64,000 bases of DNA, from contig NZ_CP059067.1 in the NCBI RefSeq assembly GCF_017795745.1, positions 2,108,001-2,172,000 on the forward strand, written 5' to 3'. The translations under genes and the position numbers were made by a program. The notes beneath the pieces are model-generated. The model was not told the DNA's origin and searched no databases. It saw nothing but the letters and a program-made list of their open reading frames with translations. Below, piece by piece: positions 1-9,237 of the stretch (positions within the stretch are counted from its first letter, which is position 1; each line of letters opens with the position of its first letter). This stretch comes from Rhizobacter sp. AJA081-3. GTDB lineage: Bacteria; Pseudomonadota; Gammaproteobacteria; Burkholderiales; Burkholderiaceae_C.

Positions 1-499
1 GTCGTTGTCGGGCAAGCAGGTCACGCTGACCTACGTCGAGCCCGGCACCTGGTTCGGCGACATCGCCCTGTTCGACGGCCTGCCGCGCACGCACGATGCC
101 AGCGCGCATGGCGAGACCACGCTTCTGGTGGTGCGCAAGGCCGACTTCAAGGAGCTGCTCGCGCAGCACGTCGAGTTGTACGACGCGCTGCTGCGCCTGA
201 ACTGCCGGCGATTGCGCCTGATGTTCGACACCATCGAAGACCTGAACACCCGGCCGCTGGCAGCGCGCCTGGCCAAGCAGGTGCTGCTGCTGGCGCGTGC
301 CTATGGCATCGATCAAGGCGAAGAAATCCGCATCGGGCTGCAGCTTGCACAGGAAGATCTGGCCCAGCTGCTCGGTGCCTCGCGGCAACGGGTCAACCAG
401 GAGCTCAAGGGTTTCGAACGCGAAGGCGCGGTGCGCATCGAGCCGACGCGCCTGGTCGTGCTCTCGAAAGAGAAGCTGCTCGCCATCGCCGAGAAGTGA
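1..499 (+). CDS. Crp/Fnr family transcriptional regulator (5' truncated)
   Basis: This is the C-terminal part of a cyclic-nucleotide-binding-type regulator; the reading frame is open to the window edge, so the true start lies upstream. The visible part begins in the beta-roll with 'PGTWFGDIALFDGLPRT', a cNMP-binding signature. It continues through the dimerisation helix and ends in a Crp-type helix-turn-helix ('LAQLLGASRQRVNQELK', about nt 359-409). Ligand and targets cannot be told from what is present. It may control the downstream phosphotransferase and dehydrogenase genes, but that is only positional inference. Confidence 0.85.
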   Translation, partial: SLSGKQVTLTYVEPGTWFGDIALFDGLPRTHDASAHGETTLLVVRKADFKELLAQHVELYDALLRLNCRRLRLMFDTIEDLNTRPLAARLAKQVLLLARAYGIDQGEEIRIGLQLAQEDLAQLLGASRQRVNQELKGFEREGAVRIEPTRLVVLSKEKLLAIAEK

Positions 500-559
500 T
501 CTCACGCCGCGCCGGTCGCGGCTGCGGCCGGCTTGTCATTCACCGTTTCTGACCAGCCC

Positions 560-1636
560 ATGGACGCCTACTCCGGAACCAAGCCCATCGCCGAGCAGCA
601 CGCCTTCGACATCGCCGTGCTGCAGGCCCATCTCGAGGAGCGCCTCGACGGCTTTCGCGGCCCGCTGACGGTCGAGCAGTTCAAGGGTGGGCAGTCCAAC
701 CCGACCTTCAAGCTGATCACTCCGGCCACCACCTACGTGATGCGCTGCAAGCCCGGGCCGGTGGCCAAGTTGCTGCCGTCCGCACACGCCATCGAACGCG
801 AGTTCACCGTGATGCGCGCGCTGCGCGGCAGCGGCGTGCCGGTGCCGACGATGCATCTGCTGTGCGAAGACGAATCCGTCATCGGCCGCGCCTTCTACGT
901 GATGGAGTTCGTGCAGGGCCGCGTGCTATGGGACCAGACCTTGCCGGGCCTGCCCCACACCGAACGCAGCGCGATCTACGACGAGATGAACCGCGTCATC
1001 GCGGCACTGCACAAGGTCGACGTGAGCGCCGCCGGCCTGGCCACATACGGCAAGCCTGGCAACTACTTCGACCGCCAGATCGGCCGCTGGAGCAAGCAGT
1101 ACATCGCCTCGATCACCGAGCCCATCGAGGCCATGGACCGGCTGATGGAATGGTTGCCCGCGCACATGCCGGCCAGCGCGCGCGACGAGAGCCAGGTGTC
1201 GGTGGTGCACGGCGACTACCGGCTCGACAACCTCGTCTTCCACCCCACCGAGCCGCGCATCCTCGCGGTGCTCGACTGGGAACTGTCGACGCTGGGCCAC
1301 CCGCTGGCCGACTTCAGCTACCACTGCATGTCGTGGCACATCCCGCCGGGATCGTTCCGCGGCATCGGTGGCGTCGACCTCGCGGCGCTGGGCATCCCCG
1401 ACGAGAAGACCTACGTGCGCCGCTACTGCGAGCGCACCGGCCGGCCCGACGCCGATGCGGTGATGGCCGACTGGAATTTCTACATGGCCTACAACCTGTT
1501 CCGCATGGCCGGCATCCTGCAGGGCATCGCCAAGCGCGTCGTTGAGGGCACCGCCTCGAGCGCGCAGGCGACCTCCGCCGGCGCCGGCGCGCGGCCCCTG
1601 GCCGAAATGGGCTGGCGCATCGCGCAGTCCGCCTGA
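560..1636 (+). CDS. Phosphotransferase family protein (APH / ACAD10-like)
   Basis: This 358-residue kinase-fold protein belongs to the aminoglycoside phosphotransferase superfamily. The Brenner motif HGDYRLDN covers residues 217-224 with the catalytic Asp at 219, and the metal-binding Asp of DWE is residue 239. In ACAD10/11 proteins such a domain is joined to an acyl-CoA dehydrogenase and is thought to phosphorylate hydroxyacyl substrates. Here the dehydrogenase is the next gene, 17 bases downstream, which supports a shared role in fatty or hydroxy acid breakdown rather than antibiotic resistance. I chose the ATG at 560 over a TTG at 533 because the family consensus begins after it. Confidence 0.85.
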   Translation: MDAYSGTKPIAEQHAFDIAVLQAHLEERLDGFRGPLTVEQFKGGQSNPTFKLITPATTYVMRCKPGPVAKLLPSAHAIEREFTVMRALRGSGVPVPTMHLLCEDESVIGRAFYVMEFVQGRVLWDQTLPGLPHTERSAIYDEMNRVIAALHKVDVSAAGLATYGKPGNYFDRQIGRWSKQYIASITEPIEAMDRLMEWLPAHMPASARDESQVSVVHGDYRLDNLVFHPTEPRILAVLDWELSTLGHPLADFSYHCMSWHIPPGSFRGIGGVDLAALGIPDEKTYVRRYCERTGRPDADAVMADWNFYMAYNLFRMAGILQGIAKRVVEGTASSAQATSAGAGARPLAEMGWRIAQSA

Positions 1637-1653
1637 CAACCCCGGAGAGACAC

Positions 1654-2895
1654 ATGGACTTCAGCTACTCGCCACGCACCCGCGAACTGCAGGCTCAACT
1701 GCAGCGCTTCATGGACGAGCACATCTACCCGGCCGAGCCGGCCTGGTGGGCCGAGATCGAGGCCAACACGGCAGCCGGCAAGCGCTGGACGCCGCTGGAG
1801 GTGATCGAGAAGCTCAAGCCGAAGGCGCGCGCCGCGGGCCTGTGGAACCTGTTCCTGCCGCCCAGCGCCGACGGCCACAAGAACACCTCCGGCAACTACG
1901 GCGTGGGCCTGTCGAACCAGGAGTACGCGCCGCTGGCCGAGATCATGGGGCGCGTGCCCTGGGCCAGCGAGGTCTTCAATTGCTCGGCGCCTGACACCGG
2001 CAACATGGAGACCATCGTCCGCTACGGCAGCGAGGAGCACAAGAAGCTCTGGCTCGAGCCCTTGCTCGACGGCAAGATGCGCAGCGCCTTCGCGATGACC
2101 GAGCCGGCAGTGGCTTCATCGGACGCCACCAACATCGAGGCGCGCATCGTGCGCGACGGCAACGACTACGTCATCAACGGCCGCAAGTGGTGGACCTCCG
2201 GCGCCGGCGACCCGCGCTGCAAGATCTACATCTTCATGGGCAAGACCGACCCGACGGCGGCGCGCCATTCGCAGCAGTCGATGATCCTGGTGCCCGCCGA
2301 CACCCCGGGGGTGAAGGTGCTACGCGCCCTGCAGGTGTTCGGTTACGACGACGCGCCGCACGGCCACATGGAAGTGCTGTTCGAGAACGTGCGCGTGCCG
2401 GCCAGCAACATCCTGCTCGGCGAGGGCCGCGGCTTCGAGATCGCGCAAGGCCGCCTCGGCCCCGGGCGCATCCACCACTGCATGCGCCTGATCGGCCTGG
2501 CCGAGCGTTCGCTCGAGCTGATGTGCAAGCGCGCCACGAAGCGCGTGGCCTTCGGCCGCCCGGTGGCCGAACAGGGCGTGACGCGCGAGCGCATTGCCGA
2601 GGCGCGTTGCATGATCGACCAGGCCCGCCTGCTGACGCTCAAGGCCGCGTGGATGATGGACATGGCCGGCAACAAGAGCGCACAGGCCGAGATCGCCATG
2701 ATCAAGGTCGTCGCACCGACGATGGCCTGCAAGGTGATCGACTGGGCGATGCAGGTCTATGGCGGCGCCGGCATGAGCCAGGACACGCCGCTGGCCTACT
2801 TCTACACCGCTGCGCGCACGCTGCGCTACGCGGACGGCCCGGACGAGGTGCACCACAACGCGATCGCCAAGATCGAGATCGGCAAGCACGCCTGA
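1654..2895 (+). CDS. Acyl-CoA dehydrogenase family protein
   Basis: This 413-residue FAD enzyme oxidises acyl-CoA thioesters at the alpha-beta bond. The N-terminal helical domain is followed by the flavin-binding '[14 protein letters not shown]' strand (about residues 148-161) and a C-terminal helical domain ending in a '[14 protein letters not shown]' stretch and '[12 protein letters not shown]'. Length and motifs fit the ACAD10/11-like subfamily. It is in an apparent operon with the phosphotransferase-like gene at 560. GAGAGACAC just before the ATG supplies a ribosome-binding site. The exact chain-length specificity cannot be read from the sequence. Confidence 0.93.
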   Translation: MDFSYSPRTRELQAQLQRFMDEHIYPAEPAWWAEIEANTAAGKRWTPLEVIEKLKPKARAAGLWNLFLPPSADGHKNTSGNYGVGLSNQEYAPLAEIMGRVPWASEVFNCSAPDTGNMETIVRYGSEEHKKLWLEPLLDGKMRSAFAMTEPAVASSDATNIEARIVRDGNDYVINGRKWWTSGAGDPRCKIYIFMGKTDPTAARHSQQSMILVPADTPGVKVLRALQVFGYDDAPHGHMEVLFENVRVPASNILLGEGRGFEIAQGRLGPGRIHHCMRLIGLAERSLELMCKRATKRVAFGRPVAEQGVTRERIAEARCMIDQARLLTLKAAWMMDMAGNKSAQAEIAMIKVVAPTMACKVIDWAMQVYGGAGMSQDTPLAYFYTAARTLRYADGPDEVHHNAIAKIEIGKHA

Positions 2896-2941
2896 AACAC
2901 CGGGGCTGCGTGCCGGCCCCGGCCTGCGCGGCGCAGACCGC

Positions 2942-3685
2942 TCAGCGCGGTTTGCTGTCGTCGAAGTTCTGCCAGGCGGTCGAGCCGGTGCTCGGCCATT
3001 CCTGGGCGCTGTCGCCCAGGTGCGCGGCGACGCGCAGTGCCTGGGCCACCGCGGTCTCGAAGAGGTCGAGTGCGATCGCCAGCGAGGCCGGGTCGGGATC
3101 GACCAATTGCGTACGCAGGTAGGCGCGCCCGCGCAAGGTCATCAGCACGAAGGGCGGGTCGTTCTGCAGCAGCGTGCCCAGCGCGCGCTCGAGGTGCAGG
3201 CCCAGCGGCCCCTCGATCCAGGCCAGGCCCGTCGGCGGCGCGCTGGCCACCATGCCGAAGTGGCTGCGCAGCACGCGGTAGCCGTTCAGGTTGAGCTTGG
3301 GGAACATCACCAGCCAGCGCATCTCCTCGGGTGACGAGGTGTCGATCTGCGTCTGCAAGCCTTCGGTGAAATTCTCGTAGGTCTGCCGCTCGAGCTGGTC
3401 CATCAGCGGCTTGGACAGCAGCAGCATCTGCAGGTCGCCGGGCAGCTTGAGCTCCATGCGGATGCGCAACTCGCGGCCGGCGATGTAGGCGCGCTGCGGC
3501 GGGCCCCATTCCATGCGCCAGGGCTTGTCGTCCAATCGCCCGTCGACGACGAAGCCCTCGCCCTCGTGCACCCGCTTGAAGTGCAGGCCGCGCTTGCCCG
3601 CCCAATCGGCCACGTCGGCCCATTCGGGAGCGGGCGCCTGGCCCGCGAAGAAGCGCTTGAACGACTCCAGCATGCCGGCGATCAA
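2942..3685 (-). CDS. Hypothetical protein
   Basis: This 247-residue soluble protein has no signal peptide or membrane segment, and I recognise no domain. It is rich in Trp and Arg in its first half ('PEWADVADWAGKRGLHF') and shows an alternating pattern that could be beta sandwich. Composition and codon use match the neighbours, so it is probably a true gene. It converges on the acyl-CoA dehydrogenase gene and is divergent from the glutathione transferase gene 51 bases away, so the two may share a promoter region. No function is proposed. Confidence 0.7.
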   Translation of the reverse strand: MIAGMLESFKRFFAGQAPAPEWADVADWAGKRGLHFKRVHEGEGFVVDGRLDDKPWRMEWGPPQRAYIAGRELRIRMELKLPGDLQMLLLSKPLMDQLERQTYENFTEGLQTQIDTSSPEEMRWLVMFPKLNLNGYRVLRSHFGMVASAPPTGLAWIEGPLGLHLERALGTLLQNDPPFVLMTLRGRAYLRTQLVDPDPASLAIALDLFETAVAQALRVAAHLGDSAQEWPSTGSTAWQNFDDSKPR

Positions 3686-3736
3686 TCCACTAGAGTGTCA
3701 GCAGCGGCGAGCTGCCCTGACCAGGAGAACGAGAAC

Positions 3737-4429
3737 ATGATCGAAGTGTATTCGTGGGCGACGCCGAATGGCCACAAGGTTCACATCATGCTCGAGGAGT
3801 GCGGCCTGCCGTACCGCGTGATCCCGGTGGACATCGGCGCCGGCGACCAGTTCAAGCCTGAGTTCCTGCGCATCAGCCCGAACAACAAGATCCCCGCCAT
3901 CGTCGACCCCGACGGCCCGGACGGCGCGCCGATCTCTCTGTTCGAGTCCGGCGCCATCCTGCTCTACCTCGCCGGCAAGACCGGCCGATTCCTGCCTGCC
4001 GACACACGCGGCAGGTACGAGGTGCTGGAGTGGCTGATGTTCCAGATGGGCGGTGTCGGGCCGATGCTCGGCCAGGCGCACCACTTCCGCATCTATGCGC
4101 CCGAGAAGATCGCCTACGCGGTGGACCGCTACACCAACGAGGCGAAGCGCCTGTACGGCGTGATGGACCGGCGTCTGGCCAAGAGCAAGTACATCGGCGG
4201 GCCGGAATACTCGATCGCCGACATCGCCATCTTTCCCTGGCTGCGCTCCTGGAAGAACCAGGGCATCGACTGGAACGACCATCCGCACCTCAAGGGCTGG
4301 TTCGACGAGATCGGTCACCGCCCCGCGGTGCAGCGCGGCGTCGAGGTGCTGGCGAACCAGCGCAAGCCATTGATCGACGACAAGGCGCGCGAGACGCTGT
4401 TCGGCGCCACCCAGTACCAGAAGCGCTGA
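3737..4429 (+). CDS. Glutathione S-transferase family protein (YfcG/Ure2-like)
   Basis: This 230-residue protein has a thioredoxin-fold N-terminal half ('MIEVYSWATPNGHKVHIMLEE') and an all-helical C-terminal half. The 'TPNGHKV' and 'SPNNKIPAIVD' segments are typical of YfcG/YghU disulfide-bond oxidoreductases, which bind glutathione and reduce small disulfides or peroxides. The ATG at 3737 was chosen because AGGAG lies nine bases upstream and the YfcG family starts exactly there. The frame stays open further upstream but is not conserved-looking. It is likely cytoplasmic and monocistronic. Confidence 0.88.
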   Translation: MIEVYSWATPNGHKVHIMLEECGLPYRVIPVDIGAGDQFKPEFLRISPNNKIPAIVDPDGPDGAPISLFESGAILLYLAGKTGRFLPADTRGRYEVLEWLMFQMGGVGPMLGQAHHFRIYAPEKIAYAVDRYTNEAKRLYGVMDRRLAKSKYIGGPEYSIADIAIFPWLRSWKNQGIDWNDHPHLKGWFDEIGHRPAVQRGVEVLANQRKPLIDDKARETLFGATQYQKR

Positions 4430-4559
4430 CGGCGCCTGGCGCGGTATCGCGCCGCGGCACCACCGGTGTCGCCCGGCGCCAAGCCCGATCTTGCCCCGAT
4501 GACCCGGAGTGCGCGCGGCTACGATGCCTGCGCCGCATCACGGCACCTGGGGAGAATCG

Positions 4560-5540
4560 ATGGACTTGAGACTGGCGCTGTACGAACTCGCCGCCGAACA
4601 CCGGCTGGAGGCGCGCGCTTCGCGGCGGCTCGAAGAACTGGCAGGCTTCGACCGCCAGCCCGAATCACTGTCGCGCTGGCTGCCGATCGGCATCGCGGGG
4701 CTGGCCGCGGCGCTCGGCGGGCTCGGGCTGATTTTCTGGATCGCGGCCAACTGGGAGACGCTCGGCCGCTTCGGCCGCTTCGCCGTCCTCGAAGGCGCCA
4801 TCGTCGCGATGGGTCTGGGCGCCTTCTGGCGCGCCGGCGCACGCGCGGCGCTGGGGCTGGTCGCGCTGCTCGCCACGGGTGGCCTGTTCGCCTACTTCGG
4901 GCAGACCTACCAGACCGGCGCCGACCCCTGGCAGCTGTTTGCCCTGTGGGCCGCGCTCACGCTGCCGTTGTGCCTGGGGTTGCGCTCCGAACTGCTGTGG
5001 TCGCCCTGGGCGCTGGTGACGATGACGGCGATCTCGCTGTGGGTGCATGCGCACACGGGTCACCGCTGGCGCGTCGAGCCCGGTGACCTGGCCGCCCACC
5101 TGGCCGGCTGGTCCGCGGCCTTGCTGGTGCTCGGCTTCCTGAGCGCGCCGCTGCAGCGAATCACCGGCGCGGGGCCCTGGGCCTTGCGAACGGCCGCGAC
5201 GCTGGCCGTGGTGATCATCACGCTGACGGCGCTGGGCGGCCTGTTCTCGCGCTCGGTCGGCACGCACTACGCTTTCGGCCTGATCGTGCTGGCGGTGGCG
5301 GCAGCGGCCTTTGCGGCGCGCCGCAGCTTCGACGTCTTCGCGCTCAGCGCCGTGGCCCTGGGGCTGAACACGCTGCTGGTGGCCGGCCTGGGCCGCCTGC
5401 TCTTCGAGAACTCGCGCGGAGGTGACGGGATCGGCAGCCTGTTCCTGCTCGGCATCGTGGCCGCCGGCCTGCTGGCCGCCAGCGTGAACGGCGTGCTGCG
5501 ATTGTCTCGCCACCACGCAGCCACGGGAGCCTTGTCATGA
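4560..5540 (+). CDS. DUF2157 domain-containing membrane protein
   Basis: This 326-residue inner-membrane protein has a soluble N-terminus of about 40 residues ('RRLEELAGFDRQPESLSRW') followed by roughly nine hydrophobic segments. The layout, with a short cytoplasmic head and an 'AANWETLGRFGRFAVLEGA' loop after the first membrane span, is that of DUF2157 proteins. Function of this family is unknown. Its stop overlaps the start of the next gene in an ATGA, so the two are translationally coupled. GGGGAG about seven bases before the ATG is the ribosome-binding site. Confidence 0.82.
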   Translation: MDLRLALYELAAEHRLEARASRRLEELAGFDRQPESLSRWLPIGIAGLAAALGGLGLIFWIAANWETLGRFGRFAVLEGAIVAMGLGAFWRAGARAALGLVALLATGGLFAYFGQTYQTGADPWQLFALWAALTLPLCLGLRSELLWSPWALVTMTAISLWVHAHTGHRWRVEPGDLAAHLAGWSAALLVLGFLSAPLQRITGAGPWALRTAATLAVVIITLTALGGLFSRSVGTHYAFGLIVLAVAAAAFAARRSFDVFALSAVALGLNTLLVAGLGRLLFENSRGGDGIGSLFLLGIVAAGLLAASVNGVLRLSRHHAATGALS

Positions 5541-7177
5541 GCCGCCATCCCCTCGATGCGGTGCTGCATGCCGGCATCTCAGAAGGCCTGCTGCCGGCCG
5601 GGGCCACCGCCCCCACCGACAACGACCGCCCCTGGCCGGTGGTGCTGCTCACCGCGCTGGGCGCCTGGCTCGCCACGCTGCCGCTGCTGGGCGTCGTCGG
5701 CATGTTGCTGGGCGACCTGATCAGCCGCAGTGCCGGGCCCTACTTCATCGGCACGCTGATGCTGGCCGGCGCAGTGGTGGTGCTGCGCTCGCGCTCGGTG
5801 CCCCTGTTCATCGAACAACTGGCCGTGCCGGCCCTGCTGGTGGGCGGCGGATCGCTGGGCTTCGGCTTGTTCCGCGACCTGCACCATACAACCGGCGCCG
5901 CCGTGCTCTGCCTCGTCTCGCTGGGCGTGGCTCTGCTGGTGCGCGGCCCCTGGCTGCGCGTGCTGCTCGGCGCGGCCGCGGCGATCCTGTTCGTCGTCGC
6001 TGGCTCGCCCTCGCGCTGGCGCTTCGACGGCGACTTTGCCCTGGACCGCTTCTGGCTCAGCTGGCACCTGGCTGCCGCCGTCTGGCTTCTTGCTCTGTGG
6101 CTGCAGCGCCAGCTGCAGGGCGACGCGGCACGAGCGCGAGCAGCGGCGGCGCTGGAGTCGATCGCCGCGGGCTGGCTGCTCGCCACGCTGGCCGGCCTGG
6201 CCTGGTGGTCCGGCATGACCTTCCTGGTGGGTGGCAGCCTGGGCGGGGGTTTCGTCGGCGAGGTGGCGCGCGAACTCGGCCGCCGGGCGCCCGCCGCGTG
6301 GTCGATGGGGATTCGGCAGGCGCTGTCCGCGGTGCTGGCGCTGGCCGGCATGGGGTGGGCCGTGCGAGGCTGGCCGGGCCTGGGCCGGCCCGCCTACGCC
6401 GGTGTCGGTGCGGTGCTGGTCGCTCTGGCCTGGTTCATGCCGGCGCTCGGAGCCGTGCTGCTCGCGTTGGCGGTCTGTGCCACCAGTGCGCGCTGGCGGC
6501 TGGCTACGGCGGCCGGCGTGGCCGCGGCCTGGATCGTCGGCGCCTTCTACTACCAGCTCGACTGGCCGCTGGCGACCAAGGCCGCCGTGCTGGTGGGCGC
6601 CGGCGCGGTGCTCGGTGCGCTGGGATGGTGGGCGGGCACGGCCCACCGGGCTGGCCAGGCCACACCGGCAGCGCCCGAGAACCGGGGCGGCGCTTCGGCG
6701 CGCTGGGGCATCGCCGCCAGCGTCGTCGCCGTGCTGGCCGTCGCCAACGTGGGCATCTGGCAGAAGGAGGACCTGATCGCGCATGGCCGGCCGGTGTACG
6801 TCGAGCTCGCACCGGTGGACCCGCGTTCGCTGATGCAGGGCGACTTCATGCGCCTGAACTTCCGCATGCCTGGCGAGGTGCAGTCGCGGCTGGACGGCCT
6901 GACGAGCAGCCAGCGGCCGCGCATGATTGGCCGCCGCGACGAGCGCGGCGTGGCCACCCTCGTGCGCCTGGACGACGGCACCGCGCTGGCCACCGAGGAG
7001 TTCCGTTTCGAACTCACGCCCAAGGACGGCCGCTGGATCCTGGTCAGCGACGCCTGGTTCTTCCGCGAGGGCGAAGCGCAGCGCTGGCAGCCGGCGAAGT
7101 ACGGGGAGTTCCGCGTCGATGCGAACGGCAAGGCCTTGCTGGTGGGCCTGCGCGGGCCGAACCTCGAAGCGCTGTGA
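5537..7177 (+). CDS. DUF4401 / GDYXXLXY domain membrane protein
   Basis: This 546-residue protein has about twelve hydrophobic segments in residues 30-400 (DUF4401-like). After a last membrane anchor (about 395-415) comes an extracytoplasmic C-terminal domain. That domain carries 'PRSLMQGDFMRLNF' (about 431-444), a clear variant of the GDYXXLXY motif (GDFMRLNF). In many bacteria the DUF4401 and GDYXXLXY parts are separate genes next to a DUF2157 gene; here they are fused. The pair is conserved in proteobacteria but has no known role. Confidence 0.82.
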   Translation: MSRHPLDAVLHAGISEGLLPAGATAPTDNDRPWPVVLLTALGAWLATLPLLGVVGMLLGDLISRSAGPYFIGTLMLAGAVVVLRSRSVPLFIEQLAVPALLVGGGSLGFGLFRDLHHTTGAAVLCLVSLGVALLVRGPWLRVLLGAAAAILFVVAGSPSRWRFDGDFALDRFWLSWHLAAAVWLLALWLQRQLQGDAARARAAAALESIAAGWLLATLAGLAWWSGMTFLVGGSLGGGFVGEVARELGRRAPAAWSMGIRQALSAVLALAGMGWAVRGWPGLGRPAYAGVGAVLVALAWFMPALGAVLLALAVCATSARWRLATAAGVAAAWIVGAFYYQLDWPLATKAAVLVGAGAVLGALGWWAGTAHRAGQATPAAPENRGGASARWGIAASVVAVLAVANVGIWQKEDLIAHGRPVYVELAPVDPRSLMQGDFMRLNFRMPGEVQSRLDGLTSSQRPRMIGRRDERGVATLVRLDDGTALATEEFRFELTPKDGRWILVSDAWFFREGEAQRWQPAKYGEFRVDANGKALLVGLRGPNLEAL

Positions 7178-7191
7178 CGTGAACCGTGCGC

Positions 7192-7674
7192 TCAGGCGCC
7201 GCCGTCGCCGTCCGCGGCAGGTTCGAGCGTCTCGACCAGTTCGTCGAGCACGGCATAGAGCCGCTGCAGCAGCGGCGCACCGACCTGCCCCTCCAGCTCG
7301 GCATAGGCTGCTTCGACCTGCGGCGCCATGCGCACCGCCAGCGTTCGGCTCTTCGCCGTCAGCGAGACCCGCAGGCGGCGCTGGTCGTGGTCCAGGCGCT
7401 CGCGCGTCACGAAACCCAGTTCCTCCATGCGCGCCAGCACGCCGGCCAGACTCGGGCTGGAGATGCCGCACACCGCGACGATCTCGCGCGGCTCCAGCGG
7501 CCCCGTCTCGAGCAGCGCCCGCACGATGCGCCACTGCTGCTCGGTGATGCCGTTCGCGTTGAGCAGCGGGCGAAAGCGGCCGATCACGCGCTCGCGCGCC
7601 TGCAGCAGCAGCAGAGGCAGGTTGCGGTGCTTGAACCCGGGGGCGGCGCGGGCGCGGCGGACAGGCGAGGCCAT
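7192..7674 (-). CDS. hpaR: Homoprotocatechuate operon repressor HpaR (MarR family)
   Basis: This 160-residue winged-helix regulator has 'PLLNANGITEQQWRIVRALLE' (split: PLLNANGITEQQ, WRIVRALLE) and 'SSPSLAGVLARMEELGFVTR', typical of HpaR rather than of general MarR proteins. HpaR represses the meta-cleavage genes and is released by hydroxyphenylacetate-type inducers. It is transcribed away from hpaG1, with a perfect inverted repeat in the 78-base gap (7715-7734). This is the classical divergent arrangement and suggests it controls both directions. A basic N-terminal arm (RRARAAPGFKHRN) precedes the fold. Confidence 0.9.
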   Translation of the reverse strand: MASPVRRARAAPGFKHRNLPLLLLQARERVIGRFRPLLNANGITEQQWRIVRALLETGPLEPREIVAVCGISSPSLAGVLARMEELGFVTRERLDHDQRRLRVSLTAKSRTLAVRMAPQVEAAYAELEGQVGAPLLQRLYAVLDELVETLEPAADGDGGA

Positions 7675-7687
7675 GGGCGGATCGTAC

Positions 7688-7717
7688 TTGACTCGTTCAC
7701 ATCTGAGCGACTACATT
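7688..7717 (+). promoter_or_regulatory. Probable hpaG1 promoter
   Basis: TTGACT (7688-7693) and TACATT (7712-7717) are separated by 18 bases and face the hpa operon. The -10 hexamer overlaps the left arm of the HpaR-type operator, so a bound repressor would block RNA polymerase. This is pattern recognition only. Confidence 0.5.
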
Positions 7718-7734
7718 GCTAACATCTTAGCAAT
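7715..7734. promoter_or_regulatory. HpaR operator (perfect 8-4-8 inverted repeat)
   Basis: ATTGCTAA, then CATC, then TTAGCAAT: two perfect 8-base arms around a 4-base spacer, in the intergenic region between hpaR and hpaG1. AT-rich palindromes of this size are typical MarR-family sites. It lies 18 bases before the hpaG1 ATG and 41 bases before the hpaR ATG, so it can serve both genes. Confidence 0.85.
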
Positions 7735-7752
7735 CAAGTCCGGCCGCGGTCC

Positions 7753-8448
7753 ATGTCATCGCCCTGCTCGCTCGATCTGGATTTCGCGCCCTGGCGGCTC
7801 TCCGGGGTGGTGATCGGCACGCTGCTGAACGATCCGGCCTCGCTCGCCGCGATCGGCGATGCCGTGAACGCCCCGCCCTACAAGGCGCCGCCGCGGGCCC
7901 CGGTGCTCTATGTCAAGCCGCGCAACACACTGGCCGCCGACGGGGCTGCCGTGGCGGTGCCTGGCGACGCCGGCCGCATGGAGATCGGTGCGTCGCTGGG
8001 CATCGTCATCGGCCGCAGTGCCTGCCGCGTGAGGGCAGACGAGGCGCTGTGCTTCGTCGCTGGCTGGGTGCTGGTGGCCGACCTGTGCGTGCCGCACGGC
8101 AGCCTCTACCGGCCCAACGTCAGGCTGCGCGCACGCGACAGCTCGTGCCTGCTCGGCGTGCCGGTGCCGCGCGACACGCTGGCCGACGCCGATGCGCTGC
8201 AGATCCGCATCTCGGTGGGCGACCGCCCGGCCCATGTCGCCCGCACGGCCGGCATGACCCGCCCGGTGGCGCAACTGCTGCAGGACGTCACCGAGTTCAT
8301 GACGCTGCACGCCGGCGACGTGCTCATGCTGGGCGTGGCGGCCGGCGCGCCGCAGGGTGGTGCCGACGAATCCTTCGCCATCGACTGCGACGGGCTGGGC
8401 CGCCTGCACGGCCGGCTGGTCGCCGAGACCGAAGAGTCCAGTGCATGA
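7753..8448 (+). CDS. hpaG1: HpaG1: homoprotocatechuate pathway isomerase/decarboxylase subunit (FAH family)
   Basis: This 231-residue member of the fumarylacetoacetate hydrolase fold corresponds to the N-terminal half of E. coli HpaG, which decarboxylates and isomerises the ring-cleavage product of homoprotocatechuate. 'APVLYVKPRNTL' and 'GRMEIGASLGIVIGR' are the family metal-site region. The second half is a separate gene (hpaG2), overlapped by four bases, so the two subunits are probably made in equal amounts. It is the first gene of the hpa operon. Confidence 0.88.
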   Translation: MSSPCSLDLDFAPWRLSGVVIGTLLNDPASLAAIGDAVNAPPYKAPPRAPVLYVKPRNTLAADGAAVAVPGDAGRMEIGASLGIVIGRSACRVRADEALCFVAGWVLVADLCVPHGSLYRPNVRLRARDSSCLLGVPVPRDTLADADALQIRISVGDRPAHVARTAGMTRPVAQLLQDVTEFMTLHAGDVLMLGVAAGAPQGGADESFAIDCDGLGRLHGRLVAETEESSA

Positions 8449-9212
8449 AGACCGCCCGCGTCGCCTACGCCGGCGCCCTTCACGAGGCGCACCCGCACGA
8501 GCGTGGCCTGCAACTCGCCGACGGCCGCGTGCTCGCCGAGCACGAGGTGGTGTGGCTGCCGCCCTTCGAGGTCGGCACGATCATCGCGCTGGGCCTGAAC
8601 TATGCCGATCATGTGAAGGAACTCGCCAAGGAGCTGACCGTCACGTCCAAGGACGAGCCGCTGGTGTTCCTCAAGGGCCCCGGATCGCTGATCGGCCACC
8701 GCGGCGTGACGCGCCGCCCGCGCGGCGTGGCCTTCATGCACTACGAGTGCGAGCTCGCCGTCGTCATCGGCAAGACTGCACGGCAGGTGTCGCGCGGCGA
8801 GGCGATGCGGCACGTGGCCGGTTACACCGTGTGCAACGACTACGCCGTGCGCGACTTCCTCGAGAACTGGTACCGCCCCAACCTGCGCGTGAAGAATCGC
8901 GATGGCGGCACCGTGCTCGGGCCCTGGTTCGTCGACGCTGCCGACGTGCCCGACCCTCACGCGCTGGCCTTGCGCACGCGGGTCAACGGCGTGGTGACGC
9001 AGCAAGGAAACACCTGCGACATGATCGACGACATCCCGGCGCTGATCGAGTACCTCAGCGGCTTCATGACGCTGCAGCCCGGCGACGTGATCCTCACCGG
9101 CACGCCCGACGGCGTGGTCAACGTCAACGAGGGCGACGAGGTGGTGACCGAGATCGACGGCATCGGCCGGCTCGTCAACACCATCGTCGGCGACGAGATC
9201 TTCGGCCGCTGA
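8445..9212 (+). CDS. hpaG2: HpaG2: homoprotocatechuate pathway isomerase/decarboxylase (FAH family)
   Basis: This 255-residue FAH-fold protein equals the C-terminal half of fused HpaG. The segments 'FLKGPGSLIGH', 'HYECELAVVIGK' (metal-binding E-x-E) and 'GDVILTGTPDGV' are all intact. It acts after ring opening and dehydrogenation, removing CO2 from 5-oxo-pent-3-ene-1,2,5-tricarboxylate. The ATG at 8445 sits in an ATGA overlap with the end of hpaG1. The upstream open frame inside hpaG1 is rejected. Confidence 0.9.
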   Translation: MKTARVAYAGALHEAHPHERGLQLADGRVLAEHEVVWLPPFEVGTIIALGLNYADHVKELAKELTVTSKDEPLVFLKGPGSLIGHRGVTRRPRGVAFMHYECELAVVIGKTARQVSRGEAMRHVAGYTVCNDYAVRDFLENWYRPNLRVKNRDGGTVLGPWFVDAADVPDPHALALRTRVNGVVTQQGNTCDMIDDIPALIEYLSGFMTLQPGDVILTGTPDGVVNVNEGDEVVTEIDGIGRLVNTIVGDEIFGR

Positions 9213-9237
9213 GCGCGGCCGCCAGGAGCCCCCTTCC

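Noticed and set aside
2896-2941. CCGGGG...CCCCGG dyad between convergent genes as terminator
   Set aside because: The arms are only six bases and no T-run follows, so I could not support a terminator.
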